Source: Flavobacteriaceae bacterium (GTDB taxonomy: Bacteria; Bacteroidota; Bacteroidia; Flavobacteriales; Flavobacteriaceae). Taken from it: DNA of 7,683 nt. Shown here one piece after another: positions 1-6,055 of this stretch. The notes beneath the pieces are model-generated. The model made no database searches. It worked only from the letters and a program-made list of their open reading frames with translations, and was not told the origin of the DNA. Each line of letters starts with the position of its first letter. Within the stretch, counting starts at the first letter, position 1. The stretch is from assembly GCA_023254815.1 (NCBI GenBank), contig JALRKI010000162.1, forward strand, positions 1 through 7,683, given 5' to 3'. A program made the translations under genes and the position numbers.

Positions 1-137
1 AGTTGGCCTATGCAGAATTGTATTTTTCAGAAGTGCTATGGCCCGATTTTACGAAAAAAGAATTGTTCAAAGCAATCATCGATTACCAAAATAGGGAAAG
101 ACGCTTTGGAAAAACAAGTGAACAGATCTATGAGTAA
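1..137 (+). CDS. uppS: Undecaprenyl diphosphate synthase (UppS), C-terminal end only
   Basis: This is the 3' end of a gene whose start lies before the window. Complete codons begin at base 3 and the TAA stop is at 135-137, giving 44 visible residues. The product reads LAYAELYFSEVLWPDF, later followed by NRERRFGKTSEQIYE. This is the characteristic C-terminus of cis-prenyltransferases of the UppS family: the AYAELYF..VLWPDF block and the RERRFG motif near the end, which helps bind the isopentenyl diphosphate phosphates. The enzyme condenses isopentenyl diphosphate onto farnesyl diphosphate to make the C55 lipid carrier used for peptidoglycan and surface-glycan export, acting at the cytoplasmic face of the inner membrane. 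It overlaps the start of bamA by 8 nt, which suggests co-transcription and coupled translation. Identification rests on motif recognition from a short fragment but is fairly distinctive. Confidence 0.9.
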   Translation, partial: LAYAELYFSEVLWPDFTKKELFKAIIDYQNRERRFGKTSEQIYE

Positions 138-2703
138 TAAAATTTTGACCCCGTCAAGGCGTAAGCTAGTGGTTATTTGGGCGATGTCTTTCAGCAGTGT
201 TCTTCTGTCTCAAGACCTCAACCTAGCATCTAAAACCTATATATTGGGTGACATCAGCGTATCTGGGAACACCTCGTTCAGTCCCCAAACCATCATTGCA
301 TATTCTGGGTTGAGAAAAGGAGAAACCCTACAAGTGCCTGGCGAAAAAATTAGTAACAGTATTAAAAAACTGTGGGCTTCAAATCTATTCAGTAGCATTG
401 ATGTCTATGTCAATAACATCCAAAATGACTCTGTTTTTCTAGAAATTGAATTGGCTGATTTGCCCGAATTAAAAGACCTAAGTTTTAAGGGTGTTAAAAA
501 GGGCAAGCAGCAAGATTTGAAAACAGAATTTAAACTCGAGCCTGGTACCAAGGTTACTGAAAACTTGATTACCACCACCAAAAATGCTTTGATAAAAAAA
601 TATCAAGAAAAAGGATTTTACAACACCTCAGTTGTAATTCGAACAGAAGAGGTCGTTGATTCTGTTCAGAAAAAACGAGTCAATATGTTCATTGACATCG
701 ATCCTAAGAATAAAGTAAAAGTTAGTTCAATTGCCCTTGAAGGTGCTGAAAAGTTCAGTCCAAAAAAGTTGCGTAAGGAGATGAAAAAAACCAAGCAACA
801 ATCATTAACTCACATTTTTAAGCGCTCAAAATATATCGAAGAGGACTTTAAGGAAGATTTGGTTAGTCTTATTGATTTTTACAAGGAAAAAGGATATCGT
901 GACGCAAGAATTGTGACTAATGAATTGAAGGTCAATGATCAAGGGGCTTTAGAAATAGCCCTTAAACTAGAAGAAGGTGAAAAATACAAATTCGGGAAAA
1001 TAGATTTTCAAGGGAATACGGTCTACACGGATCAGCAACTCAGCAGCATTCTTCGTATTCGTGAAGGAGACACCTACAATGGGGTTGAATTAGAGAACCG
1101 CATCAGTGACAAATCCAAACCTGATGCAGAGGACCTGACTAATCTCTATCAAAACAGCGGTTATTTATTTTCCTCCATCAACCCAGTAGAAGTTAGTGTG
1201 GAAAATAATGTTATTGATCTTGAAATCAGAATTATAGAGGAAAAACCGGCCTATTTCAATCGGGTATCCGTAGTCGGTAATGAGGTGACCAATGACCATG
1301 TTGTGTATCGTGAGTTGCGTACGCGCCCAGGGCAACTTTATAGCAAAGCAAATGTGGTGAGAACAGTGAGAGAATTAGGACAATTGGGCTATTTTGATGC
1401 TCAACAAATTTCTCCTGATTTCAAAAATTTGGATCCTAACGAAGGAACATTGGACATGGAATACAAGGTCGTTAAGGCTGGCTCCAGTCAAATCGAGTTG
1501 CAAGGCGGCTATGGTGGAGGCGGTTTTATTGGCACACTTGGTTTGTCATTCAGCAATTTTGCCATCAAAGACTTGTTCAAAAAGGAAGCCTATACTCCAG
1601 TCCCGATGGGTGATGGACAGACCCTCTCCCTGAGACTACAGGCGAGTAGATTTTTTGAAACCTATAGTTTTTCATTTTCTGATCCTTGGCTTGGAGGCAA
1701 AAAACCGATCAATTTTTCTGCTTCGATTTCACACACAAAACAGTATTTGTACAATCCTTACACAAGATCGGCAGATAAAAATCGGAGGTTTTACATCACA
1801 GGTATCACTTTTGGACTGGCTAAAAAACTGCAAAATCCAGATGATTATTTCGTCCTATCAAACGCCTTGGGCTATCAGCACTATGACTTAAAAAATTATA
1901 ACACTGGACTTTTTACTTTTGGCGATGGGACTTCAAACAACCTTTCGTACACGGTCGCAATAAGCCGCAACAATACCTATGTCGATCCCATTTATCCAAC
2001 TGGAGGTTCCAATTTCATACTTTCGGCCAAGCTGTCGCCTCCCTATTCCTTGTTTTCAAAAACGAATTACGAGGCTTTATTGGCTGAGAGAAACGAATTA
2101 ACCGAGCAAATTCAAACAACGGGAGGAAATAGTCAAACTGCAGCCCGAATTGCTGAAATTGATCAAGAGAGATTCAAATGGTTGGAATTTTATAAGGTCA
2201 AGTTCAAAGTAGATTGGTACGCTTCCTTGGTCAATAAGCTTGTTTTGAAACCAAGTTTAGAATTTGGATTCCTAGGAGCCTACAACAATGCTCGGGGTGT
2301 CATTCCATTTGAGCGATTTTTTGTAGGCGGTGACGGATTAGGCAATTTCAGTATGGACGGCAGGGAGATGATTCAATTGAGAGGGTATCCAAATCAATCG
2401 CTGTCTTCTCAAGATGGAGGCAGTATATACAACAAATTTTCGATGGAACTCCGTTATCCCATCACCTTAGGCCAGCAAGCTAAGATTTTCGGATTAGTAT
2501 TTACTGAAGGGGCCTCCTCAGTAGATAATTTCCGAGACTACAATCCTTTCAAAATAAAAAGATCGGCAGGTGTAGGAATGAGATTGTTCATGCAGGCATT
2601 TGGATTGTTGGGTATAGATTTTGGTCATGGATTTGATCCTTTGCCAGGAGAAACTGTTAAAAGTGGCTGGCAAACCCACTTTATTATTGGACAGCAATTT
2701 TAA
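130..2703 (+). CDS. bamA: Outer membrane protein assembly factor BamA (Omp85 family)
   Basis: This 857-residue Omp85 protein inserts beta-barrel proteins into the outer membrane. The frame stays open upstream to an ATG at 10, but that stretch is the uppS 3' end read in another frame. The ATG at 130 gives a proper signal peptide: basic SRRK, a hydrophobic core at about 13-26, and likely cleavage before Gln28. Five POTRA domains can be delimited at roughly 36-112, 113-195, 196-285, 286-373 and 374-452, several with the typical G(Y/F) turn (KGF 161-163, KGY 254-256, SGY 343-345, LGY 419-421). The rest is the 16-stranded barrel. It contains the lid-loop motif LRGY (residues 750-753, equivalent to VRGF in Proteobacteria) and ends in FIIGQQF, a terminal aromatic beta-signal. 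A hydrophilic, probably helical insertion (about 641-690) interrupts the barrel, and I recall similar inserts in flavobacterial homologues. The downstream Skp-like genes fit a shared role in outer-membrane protein delivery. Confidence 0.95.
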   Translation: MSNKILTPSRRKLVVIWAMSFSSVLLSQDLNLASKTYILGDISVSGNTSFSPQTIIAYSGLRKGETLQVPGEKISNSIKKLWASNLFSSIDVYVNNIQNDSVFLEIELADLPELKDLSFKGVKKGKQQDLKTEFKLEPGTKVTENLITTTKNALIKKYQEKGFYNTSVVIRTEEVVDSVQKKRVNMFIDIDPKNKVKVSSIALEGAEKFSPKKLRKEMKKTKQQSLTHIFKRSKYIEEDFKEDLVSLIDFYKEKGYRDARIVTNELKVNDQGALEIALKLEEGEKYKFGKIDFQGNTVYTDQQLSSILRIREGDTYNGVELENRISDKSKPDAEDLTNLYQNSGYLFSSINPVEVSVENNVIDLEIRIIEEKPAYFNRVSVVGNEVTNDHVVYRELRTRPGQLYSKANVVRTVRELGQLGYFDAQQISPDFKNLDPNEGTLDMEYKVVKAGSSQIELQGGYGGGGFIGTLGLSFSNFAIKDLFKKEAYTPVPMGDGQTLSLRLQASRFFETYSFSFSDPWLGGKKPINFSASISHTKQYLYNPYTRSADKNRRFYITGITFGLAKKLQNPDDYFVLSNALGYQHYDLKNYNTGLFTFGDGTSNNLSYTVAISRNNTYVDPIYPTGGSNFILSAKLSPPYSLFSKTNYEALLAERNELTEQIQTTGGNSQTAARIAEIDQERFKWLEFYKVKFKVDWYASLVNKLVLKPSLEFGFLGAYNNARGVIPFERFFVGGDGLGNFSMDGREMIQLRGYPNQSLSSQDGGSIYNKFSMELRYPITLGQQAKIFGLVFTEGASSVDNFRDYNPFKIKRSAGVGMRLFMQAFGLLGIDFGHGFDPLPGETVKSGWQTHFIIGQQF

Positions 2704-2756
2704 TAATGGCATGGCTTTTTCATTGGAAAGTAAAAGGAGCCACCTTGAATAATGTT

Positions 2757-2764
2757 TAAATTTG
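2757..2764 (+). promoter_or_regulatory. Candidate Bacteroidota -7 box (TAnnTTTG) upstream of first ompH
   Basis: TAAATTTG at this position matches the Bacteroidota housekeeping -7 consensus TAnnTTTG exactly. No TTG sits at the usual 17-23 nt upstream distance: the nearest ones, at 2745 and 2723, give spacers of 9 and 31 nt. Only half the promoter is therefore supported. If used, it would start a transcript at about 2770 and give the chaperone genes their own promoter inside the uppS-bamA-ompH cluster. It also argues against a TTG start at 2762, which lies inside the box. Confidence 0.4.
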
Positions 2765-2827
2765 TCTCATTACAGGCAATCTATGAGTAAGATTATCGTT
2801 GGAAAGAAGATGATAAGTAACAACAAC

Positions 2828-3679
2828 ATGATCCCAATTCTAATCAAAAGAGCAGTCGGCCCTTTAATAGTACTGCTTACATTTCTTTTTTCTTTTATTG
2901 TCCATGCTCAAAAGGGAGCAAAAATTGGATTTGTAGACACTGAATTTATTCTTGAGAATGTTCCTGAATATCAGGAAGCCATGACTCAACTGGACGCTAA
3001 AGTAAAAGATTGGCGCACCGAAATAGAAAAGAGGCTCTCTGATATTGACACCCGTCAAGACCTACTTAACAATGAAAGAGTGCTATTGACCGAAAGTTTA
3101 ATCAATGAAAGGCAGGCCGACATCGATGCTGACCGAAGTGAATTAATTGACTATCAGCAAAAGCGATTTGGCCCTAAAGGAGACTACTTGATGCAGAAGC
3201 AACAACTCATGCAACCTGTTCAAGATCAAATATTCAATGCCATCCAAGACATTGTAGCCAGTAGAAAGTACGATTTTGTCTTTGACAAATCTGCCGATGT
3301 GGTCATGCTCTATGCCAATGATCAATACGATTTGAGTGAAGTGGTATTAAGAACCATCACAAGAACTTCTGAACGCAAACAGGTTGACGATAGAAAATCT
3401 AAAAAAGATCTTGAAAACGAGGAAGTTGTAGAAAAAGAAGTCCTACAACCCGAAGAAGATGAGGCAACTGTAGGGTCCAATGCATTAGACGAAAGGAAAA
3501 AGGCCATTGAGGAAAATAGAATAGCGCGTGCAAAGGCAGCCGAAGAAAAAAGACTTAAGGCGGAAAAAGATAGGGAAGATAGAAAAAAAGCCTATGAAGA
3601 AAGACGACAAAAGTTGATTGAAAAAAGGGAAGCCGATAAAAAAGCCCGTGAAGACGCCAAAAAGAAAAAAGACAACTAA
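2828..3679 (+). CDS. OmpH/Skp-family periplasmic chaperone with long charged C-terminal tail
   Basis: This is a probable periplasmic chaperone of 283 residues that holds unfolded outer-membrane proteins between the Sec translocon and BamA. From the ATG at 2828 the product starts MIPILIKRAVGPL, a clean signal peptide with likely cleavage after HA before Gln28. In-frame ATGs at 2783 and 2810 would only lengthen the n-region. The OmpH/Skp domain covers about 31-180: a first strand AKIGFVDTEFILENVPEYQE, helical charged arms (about 55-130), then YDFVFDKSADVVMLYA and DLSEVVLRTI, which close the body. Residues 182-283 form an extra tail made almost entirely of Lys, Arg, Glu, Asp and Ala, probably a long helix or coiled coil, absent from the shorter paralogue downstream. 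E. coli Skp is about 160 residues, so this is nearly twice the family norm. It lies 3' of bamA and 22 nt before the second copy. Family assignment is firm; the tail's role is unknown. Confidence 0.88.
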   Translation: MIPILIKRAVGPLIVLLTFLFSFIVHAQKGAKIGFVDTEFILENVPEYQEAMTQLDAKVKDWRTEIEKRLSDIDTRQDLLNNERVLLTESLINERQADIDADRSELIDYQQKRFGPKGDYLMQKQQLMQPVQDQIFNAIQDIVASRKYDFVFDKSADVVMLYANDQYDLSEVVLRTITRTSERKQVDDRKSKKDLENEEVVEKEVLQPEEDEATVGSNALDERKKAIEENRIARAKAAEEKRLKAEKDREDRKKAYEERRQKLIEKREADKKAREDAKKKKDN

Positions 3680-3701
3680 CACAATTTAATTTATAAATAT
3701 C

Positions 3702-4211
3702 ATGAAAATAAGCAAGTTAATTTTACCAATACTGGCTATCGCTCTAATGAGCAATTTGACAGTTTTTTCTCAAACCTCCATTGCCCATATCAACACTCAA
3801 GAGTTGATTGAGGCCATGCCAGAAATGCAAAGTGCAAGAGCAGAAATAGAAAAATTGGCCAAGTCCTATGAAAATGACATTCAGACCATGGCCTCTGAGC
3901 TACAAAATAAAGTGAAACTATACGATAGTGAAGCTCAATCAAAAACTGAGGAAGAAAACAGAAAACGAATTGAAGAGGTTCAAGGCATGGAGCAAAGCAT
4001 CCGTCAATTTCAAGGACAAGCTCAACAGGATATCGCTCAAAAAGAAAACGAATTGCTTGAGCCCATTTTGAAAAAAGCCAAAGATGCTGTTATTAAAGTA
4101 GCCAAAGCTCAAGGATTCAAATATGTTCTAGATACTACACCAGGATCAGGAGTTATTCTTGCCGATGGGAAAGATCTATTGATCGATGTTAAAAAAGAAT
4201 TAGGCTTCTAA
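3702..4211 (+). CDS. OmpH/Skp-family periplasmic chaperone
   Basis: This 169-residue protein is the size expected of Skp/OmpH. It has a signal peptide (basic MKISK, hydrophobic 6-22, likely cleavage after FS before Gln24). The mature part begins TSIAHINTQELIEAMPEM, the conserved first strand and helix of the family. A long amphipathic region (about 45-118), rich in Glu, Lys and Gln, corresponds to the tentacle-like helical arms. The C-terminal body follows with KYVLDTTPGSGVILADG and DLLIDVKKELGF. Skp works as a trimer that encloses unfolded outer-membrane proteins in its arms. The gene starts 22 nt after the preceding ompH paralogue and is followed after about 27 nt by a strong terminator, so it is probably last in the uppS-bamA-ompH-ompH transcript. 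No clear Shine-Dalgarno site is seen; the upstream AT-rich leader is usual for Bacteroidota. Confidence 0.93.
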   Translation: MKISKLILPILAIALMSNLTVFSQTSIAHINTQELIEAMPEMQSARAEIEKLAKSYENDIQTMASELQNKVKLYDSEAQSKTEEENRKRIEEVQGMEQSIRQFQGQAQQDIAQKENELLEPILKKAKDAVIKVAKAQGFKYVLDTTPGSGVILADGKDLLIDVKKELGF

Positions 4212-4239
4212 TTGATTTAAATCTTTATGAATATCTTTA
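4212..4239 (+). promoter_or_regulatory. Candidate murI promoter (TTG - 17 nt - TATCTTTA)
   Basis: A TTG at 4212-4214 lies 17 nt before TATCTTTA at 4232-4239, which matches the Bacteroidota -7 consensus TAnnTTTG at all but the last base. The spacing is within the known range for this promoter class. The pair falls directly after the ompH stop codon and just before the terminator hairpin. Transcription would be expected to begin around 4244-4248, in or just beyond the hairpin's left arm, giving murI a leader of about 21-25 nt. This is inferred from pattern only. Confidence 0.4.
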
Positions 4240-4268
4240 AGCCACCTTCCTTTTAGGTGGCTTTTTTT
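4239..4268 (+). terminator. Rho-independent terminator after the ompH genes
   Basis: There is a perfect 9-bp stem (AAGCCACCT at 4239-4247 pairing with AGGTGGCTT at 4255-4263) with a 7-nt loop. An uninterrupted T run covers 4262-4268, its first two bases being shared with the stem. This is a textbook intrinsic terminator for the upstream bamA-ompH transcript. Its T-tract ends at the base before the murI ATG (4269). Confidence 0.9.
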
Positions 4269-5048
4269 ATGACAACAAATCAACCTATTGGCATTTTTGA
4301 CTCAGGCGTCGGCGGATTGTCGGTTTGGGAAACTGTTCGTGAACATCTTCCCAATGAGAATTATATTTATTTAGCGGACAGTAAAAACGCTCCTTACGGC
4401 TCTAAGTCCAAAGAACACATCACCGAATTGAGCATAGCGAACACGAAGTATCTGCTCAATCTCAATTGCAAAATGATAATCGTAGCATGCAATACGGCAA
4501 CCACCAACGCCATTGCATCACTGAGATCTACCTTTGACATACCCTTCATTGGAATAGAACCGGCAATCAAACCTGCAGCTGTAAACTCCAAAACCATTGG
4601 GGTATTGGCAACTAAAGGCACTTTAACTAGTGATCTTTTTTTGGAGCATCCCGTGAAAGAAAATGATGAAATTACCATAGTAGAACAAGTCGGAAAAGGA
4701 CTGGTAGAGATGATTGAAAAGGGCGAAACCAATACTACAGAAATGAAGGCATTACTCTCCGATCTATTGAGACCAATGCTAGAAAAAAATATAGACGCCC
4801 TTGTTTTGGGTTGCACTCATTATAATTTTTTAAAAGAGGTCTTAGTTGAACTTCTCCCCAGTCATATCGAACTTTGGGATGCCAGAGAGGCAATTGCTAA
4901 AAGAACGGCCTATATTTTAGACCAAAATCAAATACGAAATCATTCGAAACAACAGGGCATTACACGCGTGCTTACCAACAAAAGAGATACCGCCATACAA
5001 AATTTTGTTGGAGATAATATTATAGTAGAATTAATAGAAAAGGATTAA
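4269..5048 (+). CDS. murI: Glutamate racemase (MurI)
   Basis: This 259-residue cytoplasmic enzyme interconverts L- and D-glutamate, supplying D-Glu for the peptidoglycan stem peptide. The Asp/Glu racemase signatures appear in order: GIFDSGVGGLSV (Asp11-Ser12), YLADSKNAPYG (31-43), VACNTATTNA with first catalytic Cys74, GIEPAIKPA (95-103), GVLATKGT (111-118), and VLGCTHYN with second catalytic Cys182 and His184. Length is normal (about 255-285 in the family). The frame is open to a GTG at 4257, but that codon is in the terminator stem, so the ATG at 4269 is the better start. No ribosome-binding site is possible beyond the T run, consistent with Shine-Dalgarno-independent initiation. Position 186 is Asn where most members have Pro (GCTHYP). 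The gene ends convergently with the minus-strand gene, overlapping it by 4 bp. Confidence 0.95.
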   Translation: MTTNQPIGIFDSGVGGLSVWETVREHLPNENYIYLADSKNAPYGSKSKEHITELSIANTKYLLNLNCKMIIVACNTATTNAIASLRSTFDIPFIGIEPAIKPAAVNSKTIGVLATKGTLTSDLFLEHPVKENDEITIVEQVGKGLVEMIEKGETNTTEMKALLSDLLRPMLEKNIDALVLGCTHYNFLKEVLVELLPSHIELWDAREAIAKRTAYILDQNQIRNHSKQQGITRVLTNKRDTAIQNFVGDNIIVELIEKD

Positions 5049-6046
5049 TTGATACTTGGACAATTGCATTCAAATTTCTCTTTACGGCATCCGAAGTTGA
5101 ACCCTAAAGTAATTTGGTGCAAACCGCCGTCTCTAAATACCACTGAGTTGGATTGATAGGAGTAGGTATAGGCAAAAACAAATTTTTTGTATTCTACACC
5201 CACAAAAGGAGTAATGTATTGAAGCTTTTGACTTTTTATTCCAGATCCATCGGTGTATTGAGCCCCGTCCAGACTTCTTCGGTAAGACAATCCAGCCCAT
5301 AATTCCCCAAATTCCATTTCACGATAGACTTTCATATTGGCGTCAAAAAAAGTCTCCTTTGTAGCGTCCCTTCTAGCAATCAAAAGTGAGGGTTCATAGC
5401 TCCAGTCTGAGTTAATGGAACCAAAAACATATCCAATTGAGGCCAAATATGTTCTCAAATTATTGTAACTCAACCCTTGTTCGTTGAAGTTAACCCCATC
5501 GTTTTTAAGAATGTTTTTGGCTGCCACATGAGCATAAAAATCAAACAAATGGTAAGAAAAACCCAAATCTACATTAAAATCTGTGGCACTCTGTTCAATA
5601 CCTCCAATGAGGGGATCTCCGCTAGGAAAACTAGTTTCATCCAATTTATATTGTATCATTCCAGCACTCAATCCAAAAGAAAGCATGTTGGCGTCAATCA
5701 TGTTACGTGAAAACATAATATGATGTGCATAGGTCAGGTAGGCCCCTGTTTGAGAATGATATCCATTCTTGTCTGAATAAGCCATAGCGCCTACTGCCGA
5801 GGGAGTATCTCCAACGCGGCCATTGTAACTGATGGTTTGCAACTGCGGCGCATCATCCTGTCCAAACCATTGCTGTCGACCCGTCAGCCTGATTTTATTA
5901 CAATTGGCTACACCTGCCATCGAAGGATATAGTAAATAGTAATTGTCCGTTAAATAATCAGAATAAATAGGCAATCCCTCTTGAGCCCATGTTTTTGGAT
6001 TGAAAGACAAAATCAAACCAGTACAAATTACTAATACTGTTCTCAT
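5045..6046 (-). CDS. PorP/SprF family type IX secretion-associated outer membrane protein
   Basis: This 333-residue protein starts MRTVLVICTGLILSF, a signal peptide with likely cleavage after TWA before Gln22. The mature protein opens with the family hallmark QEGLPIYSDYLTDNYYLLYPSMAG (22-45), in which a short N-terminal stretch leads to the NP(S/A)xAG-type motif, followed by LTGRQQWFGQDDAPQ (54-68). The remainder alternates short aromatic/polar strands typical of an outer-membrane beta-barrel of about 14 strands. It ends in a small Cys-containing tail (GCRKEKFECNCPSIN). PorP of Porphyromonas and SprF of Flavobacterium belong to this family. SprF is required for export of the adhesin SprB, and family members often sit directly downstream of genes for type B CTD cargo. 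Here it begins 9 nt after such a gene, so it is probably co-transcribed with it and dedicated to that cargo. It may anchor the cargo at the cell surface. Which substrate it serves is inferred from position. Confidence 0.9.
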   Translation of the reverse strand: MRTVLVICTGLILSFNPKTWAQEGLPIYSDYLTDNYYLLYPSMAGVANCNKIRLTGRQQWFGQDDAPQLQTISYNGRVGDTPSAVGAMAYSDKNGYHSQTGAYLTYAHHIMFSRNMIDANMLSFGLSAGMIQYKLDETSFPSGDPLIGGIEQSATDFNVDLGFSYHLFDFYAHVAAKNILKNDGVNFNEQGLSYNNLRTYLASIGYVFGSINSDWSYEPSLLIARRDATKETFFDANMKVYREMEFGELWAGLSYRRSLDGAQYTDGSGIKSQKLQYITPFVGVEYKKFVFAYTYSYQSNSVVFRDGGLHQITLGFNFGCRKEKFECNCPSIN

Positions 6047-6055
6047 GAATAAGTG

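Noticed and set aside
2762..2827. Upstream starts for the first ompH (TTG 2762, ATG 2783, ATG 2810)
   Set aside because: TTG 2762 lies inside the candidate -7 box. The two ATGs only add polar residues before a complete signal peptide that begins at 2828. They are not excluded, just less economical.
4257..4268. GTG start for murI
   Set aside because: It lies in the right arm of the terminator stem and adds only MAFF, whose codons are the stem/T-tract. The ATG at 4269 matches the usual short N-terminus before GIFDSGVGG.
4394..4816. A 140-codon open frame on the minus strand within murI
   Set aside because: It is antisense to a well-supported murI with all catalytic motifs, and its translation shows no recognisable domain or start context.
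5029..5050. Bidirectional terminator between the convergent genes
   Set aside because: The 7-bp stem is A/T only, inside coding sequence, with no T-tract on either strand. It is too weak to annotate as a terminator.
5477..5710. Small plus-strand open frames opposite the PorP-like gene and the surface-protein gene (also 6053-6244)
   Set aside because: They are shadows of strongly supported minus-strand genes, with no domain, no promoter and no conserved-looking composition.
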